Source: DASSUW01 sp963789005
GTDB lineage: Bacteria; Actinomycetota; Thermoleophilia; Solirubrobacterales; Solirubrobacteraceae
Length of the DNA: 64,000 nucleotides
Direction: 5' to 3'
Assembly (NCBI GenBank): GCA_963789005.1
Contig: CAWBIZ010000005.1
Span: 186,001-250,000, forward strand
Position 1 is the first letter of the stretch. Every line of letters starts with the position of its first letter. Below the pieces are notes generated by a model. It searched no databases and was not told the DNA's origin. It saw nothing but the letters and a program-made list of their open reading frames with translations. Of this stretch, positions 45,303 through 53,697 are shown piece by piece. The translations under genes were made by a program, and so were the position numbers.

Positions 45303-46648
45303 CGGTCGCGCTGGTCGCGGCGCTCGCGGTCGCGGCGCTGTCCGCGCTCGTCGTCGCGCCCGCGCCGTCGTACGACCCGTGGGCGTGGCTCCTGTGGGGG
45401 CGGGAGCTGGCGGGCGGCACGCTCAGCACCGAGCGAGGGGCCGGCGTTCAAGCCGCTCCCGGTGCTCGTGTGCGCGCCGCTGTCGCTGCTCGGGGGCGCG
45501 GCGCCGGCCGCCTGGGTCATCCTCGCGCGCTCGGGAGCCGTCCTCGCGGTCATCCTCGCGTTCGGCTGGGCCGCCGCGCTCGCGCCCCGGCTCGGACGCG
45601 GTCGCCGCTCGCGACCGCGGCGCGCGGCGGCCGGGGTCGTCGCAGCCGTCGGGGTCGCGCTGTGCGGCGGCTTCCTCGCGTACTCGGCGGCCGGCGCCGA
45701 GCCCGGCTGGACGATCGCGTTCGCGCTGCTCGGGCGTCGCGGCGTGGCGCGCGGAGCGGCCGCGCGCGCGCTGGCGTGCGGCGTCGGGTGCGCGCTGCTG
45801 CGGGTGGAGGCGTGGCCGTTCCTGCTCGCGTTCGGCGCGGTGCTCTGGCGTCGCCGGCCGCAGGACCGCCCGCTGCTCGCCGCGGTCGCGCTGGCGGTCC
45901 CGGCGCTGTGGTTCGTCCCCGAGCTGCTCGCGTCCGGCGACCCGCTGCGCTCCGGCGCGCGGGCGCGGATCCCGAACCCGGGCGCGCCCGCGGAGGCCGC
46001 CGTGCCGGCGCTCGCGTCCCTGCGCGAGGCGGCCGCGCTGCCGTTGTGGCCGCTGTGGGCCGGCGCGGTCGCGGCCGCCGTGCTGCTCCCCGCCGCGCGC
46101 CTGCTGCTGGCCGCCGGCCTCGCCTGGATCGCACTCGTCGCCGTCGATGGCGCAGGCCGGCTTCTCGGGCGAGCCGCGCTACGCGCTCCCGGGAGCCGCG
46201 CTGGTGGCGATCGCGGGCGCCGCCGGCCTGGCCGCGACGCGATGCGGTCGCGACGTCGGGCGAGGCGCGCCTCGCGCGCCGCCGTCGCTGGCGGCCGCCG
46301 CCTGCTGCTCGTGGCCGCGTGGCCGAAGCTCGCCGACCTCGACGACCTCCGCCGCGACCGCGCGTGGGCGGCCGGGCTGGCGGACGACCTCGAGGACGGC
46401 GATCGCCGCGGCCGGCGGCCGCCGGGCCGTGCTCGCCTGCGGGCGGCCGTACGTCGGCGACCTGCGCGGGCCGCTGCTGGCCTACCACCTCGACGTCGAG
46501 AAGCGGCGCGTGGCGTTCGTGCCGCGGCCGCCCGGCACCGTGTTCCGCTCGCGCCTGCACGCGCGGCGACCCGGTCGAGCCGCCGACGCCGGCGGCGTTC
46601 GCGACCCGCGCCCGCACCGGCCGCTGGGAGGTCCGCACCGCGTGTTAG
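45302..46648 (+). pseudogene. Polytopic membrane protein, glycosyltransferase-like, frame broken
   Basis: A hydrophobic protein of about 440 residues after repair. Start region VALVAALAVAALSALVVAPAP, then YDPWAWLLWGRELAGG. This Asp-containing first loop after helix one resembles membrane GT-C/GT39-type enzymes. Later helices include ILARSGAVLAVILAFGWAAAL, VALCGGFLAYSAAG and LWAGAVAAAVLLPAARLLL. The C-terminal end KRRVAFVPRPPGTVFRSR to GRWEVRTAC is in another frame. At least five indels break it (for example an extra C at 45434). The start codon is not identified. Family is tentative. Confidence 0.5.
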
Positions 46649-46660
46649 GGTGCCCTAATG
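46644..46660 (+). promoter_or_regulatory. DtxR/IdeR-like operator with embedded -10 box, site 1
   Basis: GTTAGGGTGCCCTAATG: inverted halves TTAGGG and CCCTAA, with the last bases forming the ATG of the next gene. It aligns base for base with the site at 48853-48869. TAGGGT fits a -10 box 6 bases before the ATG. Confidence 0.5.
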
Positions 46661-47833
46661 ATGCGCTTCCGGCTCCTCGTAGCGGCGTGCGCCGTCGCCG
46701 CGCTCGCCGTCGTCGCGGCCGTGGCCCTCGGGGCGGGCGAGGACTCGCTCGCGGACGTCGAGCCGCTGCCGCCCGCGCCGTGAGAGCGGCCGCGCGCACG
46801 CGTTCGACGTCGAGCGGATCGCGACCGGCCTCAACCGGCCGACGTTCGTCGGCGTCGCGCCCGGCGACCCCGACGCGCTGTGGGTGCTCGAGCAGCCGGG
46901 CCGCGTCGTCCGCCTCGCACGACGGGCCGGCGCACCGTGGTGCTCGACCTCGCCGGCCAGGTCACGACCGGCGCCGAGCAGGGGCTGCTCGGCCTCGCCT
47001 TCCACCCCGACTTCGCGACCGACCGCCGCCTCTACCTGCACTGGAGCGACCGCCGCGGCGACACGCGCGTGGCCGAGTTCCGCGCCCGCGCCGCGCGCGA
47101 TCGATCCGCGAGCCGCTCCGCGAGCTGCTGTTCGTCGACCAGCCGGAGCCGAACCACAACGGCGGCCAGCTCGCGTTCGGCCCCGACGGGCGGCTCTACG
47201 TCGGCCTCGGCGACGGCGGCGGCGCGTACGACCCCGAGCGCCGCGCCCAGGACCCGGAGCGACCGGCTCGGCAAGCTCCTCTCCGCCGACGTCGACGGCG
47301 CGAGCCGCGCTGGCGGACCGAGCTGATCGGCCTGCGCAACCCGTGGCGGTTCGCGTTCGACCCCGCGCTCGGCGAGGTGTGGATCGGCGACGTCGGCCAG
47401 GACGAGATCGAGGAGATCGACCGCGTGCTGCTCGAGCCCGACGAGCCGCCCAAGAACCTCGGCTGGAGCGCCTTCGAGGGCGACCGGCGGATGTCCGAGG
47501 GCGACGACCGAGCTGGCGCCCGGCGAGGTCGTCTGGCCGGTCGCGGTCTACACCCACGACGACGGCTGCTCGGTGACCGGCGGCTACGTCTACCAGGGCG
47601 CCGAAGCTCGACGGCCTGCGCGGGCCGCTACCTCTACGGCGACTTCTGCTCGGGGATCCTGTGGTCGCTGCGCGGCGCGCCCGAGGGCCGCGCGACCGAC
47701 GTCCGCCGCGAGCGCGCCGGCGTGCCCCAGCTCACCCACATCGGCCCGGACGCCGACGGCGAGCCGCTGCTTCGCGTCCGCCAACGGCGTCGATCTACCG
47801 CGCGGTCAGTCCGGTCGGGCTGACGCGCGCTGA
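46658..47833 (+). pseudogene. Secreted PQQ-dependent sugar dehydrogenase-like beta-propeller, frame broken
   Basis: After repair: a signal peptide (RFRLLVAACAVAALAVVAAVAL), then the soluble aldose dehydrogenase (GSDH/Hedgehog-interacting-like) propeller. Hallmarks are ATGLNRPTFVGVAPGDPDALWV, GLLGLAFHPDFATDRRLYL, NHNGGQLAFGPDGRLYVGLGDGGG, NPWRFAFDPALGEVWIGDVGQDEIEEID, NLGWSAFEG and DGCSVTGGYVYQG. The catalytic-type His of NHNGG is present. Frames shift at about 46780, 46920, 46940, 47100, 47272, 47310, 47508, 47602 and 47780. Most are fixed by deleting one base. The start overlaps a DtxR-like site, suggesting iron control together with the transporter next door. The 3' end converges on the ABC ATPase gene and is approximate. 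Confidence 0.7.
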
Positions 47834-48849
47834 CCGGGCCGTCGATCCAGATCCGGACGCGGTCGCCGGGATGCCACGCGGGGAAGCCGAGCCGGCGGCG
47901 AGCGCAGCCGCAGGCCGCTCGGCAGCTCGAGGTGCACGAGCTGGTCGTGGCCGTAGAACGAGCGCGCCACGACCACCGCCTGGGCCGCGTCCTGGCCGCT
48001 CGCCGGGCCGGTGCCGATGGCCACCGACTCGGGGCGGATGACGACGTTCGACGCGGCCCGCCAGGTCGGGTGCGGCGCCGAAGCGGCCGAGCTCGCACTC
48101 GACGACGCCGCGGCTCGCGGTGCCCGGGAGCACGTCGGCCTCGCCGAGGAACTCGGCCACCCAGCGCGTCAGCGGCCGCTCGTAGATCTCCTCGGGCGTC
48201 CCGACCTGCTCGACGCGCCCGTCGCGCATGACCGCGACGGTCCCGGCGAGCGACAGCGCCTCGGCCTGGTCGTGCGTGACGAGCAGCGCGCTCGTGCCCG
48301 GCGCGCGCGCAGGATCGCCGGCGACCTCCGCGCGGAGCGCGTCGCGCAGCCCGGCGTCGAGCGAGGCGAACGGCTCGTCGAGCAGCACGACCTCCGGGTC
48401 GGCGGCCAGCGCGCGGGCGAGCGCCACGCGCTGGCGCTCGCCGCCGGAGAGCTCGTGCGGGTAGCTGTCCGCCCGGGCGCTCAGGCCCACGAGCTCGAGG
48501 CACTCGGCGACGCGCTCGCGCCGCGAGGCGCCGAAGGCGACGTTGCGCTCGACGGTCAGGTGCGGGAACAGCGCCCCGTCCTGGAAGACCATGCCGATCC
48601 GGCGGTGCTCGGGCTCGACCCACGTCCCGTTGCCCGCCACGCGCGCGCCCGCCGACCGCGACGCGGCCGGCGTCCGGGCGCTCGAAGCCGGCGATCACGC
48701 GCAGGAGCGTGGTCTTGCCCGGAGCCGCTCGGGCCGAGCAGCGCGACCAGCTCGCCGTGCTCCACGCGCAGCGTCGCGCCGTCGACGGCGCGGGTGCGGC
48801 CGAAGCGCTTCTCGACGCCGCGGGCATCGATCGCCGGTTCCGTCACCAC
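47806..48849 (-). CDS. Fe3+ ABC transporter ATP-binding protein (FbpC-like), frame broken
   Basis: About 345 residues after repair. The N-terminus is AIDARGVEKRFGRTRAVDGATL. Walker A (LLGPSGSGKTTLLRVIAGF) is split by one extra base near 48720. The rest is intact: RIGMVFQDGALFPHLTVERNVAFG, LSGGERQRVALARALAADPEVVLLDEPFASLD, LLVTHDQAEALSLAGTVAVMRDGRVEQVGTPEEIY. A C-terminal TOBE-type domain is recoverable in another frame (LGFPAWHPGDRVRIWIDG). EGEP and LFPHLTVERNVAFG mark the FbpC/PotA group. Divergent from the binding-protein gene over a 17-base promoter-operator. Start is the first of two GTG codons at 48849. Confidence 0.78.
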
Positions 48850-48869
48850 CGAGTAAGGTTACCCTAATG
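48850..48869. promoter_or_regulatory. DtxR/IdeR-like operator and bidirectional promoter, site 2
   Basis: Plus strand: TAAGGT (48854-48859) is 7 bases before the ATG at 48867. Minus strand: TAACCT (48861-48856) is 6 bases before the GTG at 48849. The 14-base TAAGGTTACCCTAA resembles half of the IdeR/DtxR iron box and contains both -10 boxes, so an iron repressor bound here would shut off both directions. Confidence 0.55.
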
Positions 48870-49888
48870 CGGTGGACCAGGAAGCGTCTCGGCCTCGTCG
48901 CCGCGGGCGTCGGGCTCGTCATCGCCCTGCTCGCCGCCGCCGCCTTCGCGCTCGCCGGCTCGGCCGACGTCGTCGTCTACAACGGCCGCTCCCAGTACGG
49001 CGACGAGCAGGCCTTCAAGGCGTTCGAGGAGCAGACCGGGCTCGACGTCGAGCTGCGCGGCGGCACCGCGCCCGAGCTGTTCGAGCGCCTGCGCCGCGAA
49101 GGCGACGCGCACGGACGCCGACGTGCTCGTCACCACCGATCTCGCGAACCTGTGGCGCGCCGAGGAGGCCGGGCTGCTCGAGCCGGTCGACACGCCGCGG
49201 CTGCGCGAGCAGGTGCCCGCGCGAACTGCACGACCCCGACGGGCGCGTGGTGGGGCATCAGCACGCGGATCCGCACGCCGATGCGGTCCACCGAGCGCGT
49301 GCCGGCAGGACGCCGTCCGCTCGTACGAGGACCTCGGGGACGCGCGCTTCAAGGGCCGCCTGTGCCTGCGCACCTCGAACAACGAGTACAACCAGTCGCT
49401 CGTCGCCGACCGGATCGCCAAGCAGGGCGAGGCCGAGACCGAGGAGCTGCTGCGCTCGTGGATGGCCAACGACCCGCAGATCCTCGGCTCGGACGTCGAC
49501 GTGCTCGACGCGATCGCCGCCGGCCGCTGCGACGTCGGGCTCACCAACCACTACTACCTCGGCCGCGAGCTCGAGGACGACCCGGACTTCCCGGTCGCGC
49601 CCGCGCTGGCCGGATGCCGGCGCGCACCTGAACCTGTCGGGCGCGGGGGTCGTGAAGGGCTCCGAGCACCGTGCGGACGCCGATCCGGCTGCTCGAGTTC
49701 CTGACGGCGCCGCGAGGCGCAGGCGGCGATCGTCGAGAACGGCGAGTTCGCCGCCAACCCCGACGTGCCGCCGGCCGAGCACCTGCGCGAGTGGGCAGGA
49801 CGTGCGCACCGACCCGATCGACGTCGAGCGCGCTGGGCCGTCGCTCGAGGCCGCCGTCGCGCTGATGCAGCGCGTGGGGTGGGAGTAG
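48867..49888 (+). CDS. Fe3+ ABC transporter substrate-binding protein (FbpA-like), frame broken
   Basis: About 335 residues after repair. The N-terminal helix (RLGLVAAGVGLVIALLAAAAFAL) is a signal peptide or anchor; no lipobox Cys is visible. The mature protein has VVVYNGRSQYGDEQAFKAFEEQTGLDVELR, AELFERLRREG, DADVLVTTDLANLWRAEEAGLLEP, LCLRTSNNEYNQSLVADRI and the ligand-binding tyrosine pair in VGLTNHYYLGRELE. This double Tyr is the Fe3+ site of the FbpA class. Indels at about 49095, 49220, 49313, 49612, 49720 and 49797. The ATG overlaps the DtxR-like site. Confidence 0.82.
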
Positions 49889-51478
49889 CCGTCCGCCGGC
49901 GGCCGTCGCGGCTGGACGGTCGCGGGGATCGCCGTCGCCGCGGCGGTGCTCGCGCCGCTGCTCGTGCTCCCCGCGTCGTTCGTCGGCCAGGACCGAGGCG
50001 CTCGACCAGATCGGCGCCGAGCCTGCTGCCCGAGGCGCTGCGCGCGAGCCTCGTGCTCGCCGCCGGGGTCGGCGCCGGGACGCTGGTGCTCGGGGGCGGC
50101 CTCGCGGTGCTCGTCTCCTTCTACGACTTCCCGGGCCGCCGCTGGCTCGACTGGGCGCTGGTGCTGCCGCTGGCGATGCCGGCGTACGTGCTCGTCTACG
50201 TGCTGCTCGGCCAGTACGACGAGTCGGGCCCGTTCGGCGGGCGCGCTGCCGGAGGTGCGGTCGACCGGCGGGGCGATCGCGGTGCTCACGCTCGTGCTCT
50301 ACCCGTACGTGTACGTGCTCGCCCGCGGCGCGTTCCTCGGCCAGTCGCGCCAGGCGCTCGAGGCGGCCCGCACGCTCGGCCTGTCGCTACGGCGCGGCGG
50401 TCCGGCGGGTGGCGCTCCCGCTCGCGCGCCCGGCGCTGGCCGGCGGCGTGGCGCTCGCGGTGATGGAGGCGCTGGCCGACTTCGGCGCCGTCAACCTGCT
50501 CAACTACCGCGCGCTGACCGACGCGATCTACCGCGTCTGGTACGGCGACGTTCGACCAGGCGGCGGCGCTGCAGCTCGCGACGGTGCTGGTGACGCTGGC
50601 GCCGCGGGCCTCGTCGCGCTCGAGCACTTCGCCCGCGGGCGCGCGCGCTACGACCAGGCGCTGTCGCGCGGCGAGGCGGTGATCCCGCGGCGCCTGCGCG
50701 GGCCCGCCGGGTGGCTCGCGGCGGCGCTGCCGGCGCTGCTGCTGGCGGCGGTGGTGGTCGCCCCGCTGGTGCAGCTGCTCGCCTGGGCGGTCGGGTCGTT
50801 GGGGGAGGGGGCGTCGGCGCGAGGCGCTGGCGCGCGCCGCGGTCAACAGCCTGCTGCTCGCGTCGGTCGCCGCCGTCGTCGGCGGTGATCGCGGCCACCG
50901 TGGTCGCCTACGGCCCGCGCGCGCAGCCGTCGCGCCTGGCCGCGGTCGGCCGGGCGCGCGAGCGCACTGGGCTACGCGGTGCCCGGCACCGTGGTGGCCG
51001 TCGCGGTCTACGTGCCGCTGGCGTGGCTCGACGCGCGGCTCGACGACCTCGCGGGCGTCGGCCTCGTGCTCACGGGCACGGCGGTCGGCCTCGTGCTCGC
51101 GTACGTCGTGCGCTTCCACGCGCTCGCGCTGTTCAGCGTCGCAGTCGCGGATGGGGCGGATCGCGCCGTCGCTCGACGAGGCCGCCCGCAGCCTGGGCGC
51201 CGACCGCTCGCGGCTGCTCGCCGAAGTCCACCTCCCGCTGCTGTGGCCCGGGATCGCGATCGCCGCGCTGCTCGTGTTCGTCGAGGTCGATCAAGGAGCT
51301 GCCGGCCACGGCGCTGCTGCGCCCGCTCGGCGGCGACACGCTGGCGATCACCGTCTGGGAGGCCACGAAGGACTCGCGCTTCGACACGGCGGCGCTGCCC
51401 GCGCTGCTGATCGTCGCCGCCGGACTGGTGCCGGTGGTGCTGGCGATCCGGCTCGCGCGGACTCCCGGGCCGGGGTAG
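49879..51478 (+). CDS. Fe3+ ABC transporter permease (FbpB-like), frame broken
   Basis: About 510 residues after repair: two BPD-type permease domains in one chain, as in FbpB/SfuB. First half: LPEALRASLVLAAGVGAGTLVLGGGLAVL, WALVLPLAMPAYVLVYVLLGQY, with the EAA-like loop RQALEAARTLGLS. Second half: YAVPGTVVAVAVYVPLAWL and SLDEAARSLGADRSRLLAEVHLPLLWPGIAIAALLVF, then KELPATALLRPLGGDTLAITVWE, which is strongly typical of iron permeases. Extra-base indels at about 49994, 50018, 50240, 50390, 50550, 50820, 50880, 50965, 51150 and 51290. GTG at 49879 overlaps the binding-protein stop. Confidence 0.8.
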
Positions 51479-51485
51479 TCTCCGC

Positions 51486-51503
51486 TACTCTTCTGCGTCG
51501 CCC
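51486..51503 (+). promoter_or_regulatory. rpmF promoter, -10 box TACTCT
   Basis: TACTCT (51486-51491) starts 8 bases after the permease stop and ends 12 bases before the rpmF ATG. This gives the ribosomal/lipid block its own promoter despite the upstream iron genes. Confidence 0.4.
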
Positions 51504-51704
51504 ATGGCCGTTCCCAAGCAGAAGCAGTCGCACTCGCGCACGACCAAGCGCCGCTCGCAGCACAAGATCAGCGCGCCGTCGGTGAACGCGTGCCCGCAGT
51601 GCCACCAGCCCCGGCGCCCGCACCGGGTGTGCCCGCACTGCGGCACGTACGGCGGCCGTGAGGTCGTCGACGTGACGTCGCACGACCACGACCACGAGCA
51701 CTAG
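51504..51704 (+). CDS. rpmF: 50S ribosomal protein L32
   Basis: 66 residues. N-terminal AVPKQKQSHSRTTKRRSQHK and the zinc ribbon CPQCHQPRRPHRVCPHCGTY with four Cys. The C-terminus is a His/Asp-rich tail (SHDHDHEH), longer than usual and potentially metal-binding. First gene of the rpmF-plsX-acpP-rnc-smc run. Confidence 0.95.
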   Translation: MAVPKQKQSHSRTTKRRSQHKISAPSVNACPQCHQPRRPHRVCPHCGTYGGREVVDVTSHDHDHEH

Positions 51705-51714
51705 CTCTCCAGCT

Positions 51715-52740
51715 GTGCCCGAGCAGGTCACGGTCGCGGTCGACGCGAACGGGGCCGACAAGGGTCCCGCGGAGGTGGCGCGCGGCGCCGCGCTGGCCGC
51801 CGCGGCCGGCACGCATGTGCTGCTGTTCGGCCCGGCCGCCGAGTTGGGAGAGGCGCCCGCGGGCGTGGAGATCGTCGACGCGCCGCTCTCGATCGCCAAG
51901 GCCGCCGATCCAGCGCGCGCGGTGCGCGGCAACCCCGGCGCGTCGATCGTGCAAGCGGTCGAGGCCGTCACCGCCGGCCGCGCCGACGTGCTCGTGTCCG
52001 GCGGCTCGACCGGGGCCGCGCTCGCCGCGTCGCTGTTCTCCTTCAAGCGCGCACGCGGCGTGCACCGGCCGGCGCTGGCGGTCGTGGTGCCGGTCCCCGG
52101 CTCGCCGTTCCTGCTGCTCGACGCCGGCGCCAACGTCGAGGTGCGGCCGGAGCACCTCGTGCAGTTCGCGCACATGGGCGCGGCGTTCATGGAGGTCGTG
52201 ATGGGCGTCGAGCGGCCGCGAGTGGCGCTGCTCTCCAACGGCGAGGAGGCGACCAAGGGACCGGAGCACGTGGTGGCCGCGCACGCTGCGCTGACCGGGC
52301 ATCCGGGCTTCGTGGGCAACGTCGAGGGGTTCGCGATCGGGTCGGGCGTGGCCGACGTGATCGTGGCCGACGGCTTTGCCGGCAACGTCGCGCTGAAGGT
52401 GATGGAGGGGACGTCGTCGGTGCTGCTGGGAGCGGTCCGGGGCGCGGCGACCTCGTCGCTACGCGGCCGGCTCGGCGGGCTGCTCCTCCGTCCCGCGCTG
52501 CGCGGGCTGCGCGACGAGCTCGACCCGGAGATGGCCGGGGGCGCCGTGCTGCTGGGGCTGCGCCGGCTGGGCGTGGTGCCGCACGGCTCGTTCGGCGCGC
52601 GCGGGTTCGCGCGCGCGATCGAGGTCGCCGCGCGCGGGGTGCGGGAGGACGTCGTGGGCCGCACGCACGAGCGGCTGGCCGCCGCCGGGGCGCTGCGGAG
52701 GCCGTCCGAGAGGGCAGCTAGCGTGCCCGACCAGTCATGA
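51715..52740 (+). CDS. plsX: Phosphate acyltransferase PlsX
   Basis: 341 residues. Makes acyl phosphate from acyl-ACP for phospholipid synthesis. VTVAVDANGADKGPAEVARGA stands where the family usually has DAMGGD. Other features are VSGGSTGAALAASLFSFKRARGV, LLLDAGANVEVRPEHLVQFAHMGAAF and VALLSNGEEATKG. VEGFAIGSGVADVIVADGFAGNVALKVMEG also follows the family pattern. GTG start at 51715; the stop overlaps acpP by ATGA. Confidence 0.93.
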   Translation: MPEQVTVAVDANGADKGPAEVARGAALAAAAGTHVLLFGPAAELGEAPAGVEIVDAPLSIAKAADPARAVRGNPGASIVQAVEAVTAGRADVLVSGGSTGAALAASLFSFKRARGVHRPALAVVVPVPGSPFLLLDAGANVEVRPEHLVQFAHMGAAFMEVVMGVERPRVALLSNGEEATKGPEHVVAAHAALTGHPGFVGNVEGFAIGSGVADVIVADGFAGNVALKVMEGTSSVLLGAVRGAATSSLRGRLGGLLLRPALRGLRDELDPEMAGGAVLLGLRRLGVVPHGSFGARGFARAIEVAARGVREDVVGRTHERLAAAGALRRPSERAASVPDQS

Positions 52741-53021
52741 CTCGAGACGAGGTCCTCGAATTGATCCGCGAGCACCTGGCCGACGAGCTGGAGCTCGACC
52801 CTGCGCGGATCCAGGAGGGCACGCACTTCCGCAACGACCTCTCGGCCGATTCGCTCGACCTCTACACGCTCGTGCAGGAGCTCGAGGACACGTACGGGGT
52901 CAAGATGTCCGACGAGGAGGCGGCGCGGATCCAGACCGTGGGCGCTGCGGTCGACTTCGTGCTCGCCCATCCGCCGTCCGCTCCCGCGGGCGGGGCCGCC
53001 GACCGCGAGCCGGGATCCTGA
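52737..53021 (+). CDS. acpP: Acyl carrier protein
   Basis: 94 residues. Carries growing acyl chains on a 4'-phosphopantetheine attached to the Ser of LSADSLDLYTLV. Other ACP features are the four-helix pattern, acidic surface and VKMSDEEAARIQTVGAAVDFV. The C-terminus has an extra Pro/Ala-rich tail of about 15 residues (PSAPAGGAADREPGS). ATGA overlap with plsX. Confidence 0.95.
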   Translation: MTRDEVLELIREHLADELELDPARIQEGTHFRNDLSADSLDLYTLVQELEDTYGVKMSDEEAARIQTVGAAVDFVLAHPPSAPAGGAADREPGS

Positions 53022-53024
53022 CCT

Positions 53025-53693
53025 CTGCGCAAGCTGTACGAACTGCTGGAGCGGCTGCCGGAGGACCTCGCGCGGCAGGCGGTCACGCATGCCTCGTGGG
53101 TGGCCGAGCGGTCCGACGCCTACGAGCGGCTCGCCTTCCTCGGCGACTCGGTGCTCGGCCTGGCGGTCAGCACGCACCTCTTCCCGCGGCTGGAGACTCA
53201 CGGTGCCGGGCGGCTGACGAAGGTGCGTGCGCAGGCGGTATCGGGCCGCTCCTGCCGGGCCGTGGCCGAGCGGCTGGGGATCCCGGAGCGCCTGCGGGCC
53301 GCGGCTCCGCCGGAGGTGGCCGGCCCGGCGACCGACGCGCTGGCCCAGACCGAGCGCGTGCTCGCCTCCGTGATCGAGTCCGTGATCGGCGCGTGCTACC
53401 TCGCGTACGGCTACGAGCAGACGGCCGACGCGGTGGTGGAGGCGTTCACGCCCGAGATCGAGCAGGCGCTCGAACGGCCGGCCGACTTCAAGTCCGCCCT
53501 GCAGGAGCGCCTGGCGCGCCGCGGCTCGGTCGTGGCGTACGAGGTCACGGCCGAGGAGGGCCCGCCGCACAACCGCAGCTTCGAGGTCGCCGCGGTGGTC
53601 GCGGGGGAGGAGCTGGCACGGGGGACGGGACGCTCGAAGAAGGACGCCGAGCAGGCGGCCGCCGAGGCGGCGCTGGACGGACTGAAAGGGTGA
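53025..53693 (+). CDS. rnc: Ribonuclease III, no canonical start codon
   Basis: About 222 residues. Double-strand RNA nuclease for rRNA and mRNA maturation. The catalytic signature ERLAFLGDSVLGLAV is intact, as is the second metal site ESVIGACYLAYGYE. The C-terminal dsRNA-binding domain reads FKSALQERLARRGSVVAYEV to SKKDAEQAAAEAAL. The first ATG/GTG/TTG in frame is the GTG at 53100, but conserved sequence (LPEDLARQAVTHASW) lies before it. The only candidate between the acpP stop (53021) and that segment is CTG at 53025, one codon past the stop. A CTG start or a base error is implied. Confidence 0.88.
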   Translation: MRKLYELLERLPEDLARQAVTHASWVAERSDAYERLAFLGDSVLGLAVSTHLFPRLETHGAGRLTKVRAQAVSGRSCRAVAERLGIPERLRAAAPPEVAGPATDALAQTERVLASVIESVIGACYLAYGYEQTADAVVEAFTPEIEQALERPADFKSALQERLARRGSVVAYEVTAEEGPPHNRSFEVAAVVAGEELARGTGRSKKDAEQAAAEAALDGLKG

Positions 53694-53697
53694 CGGC

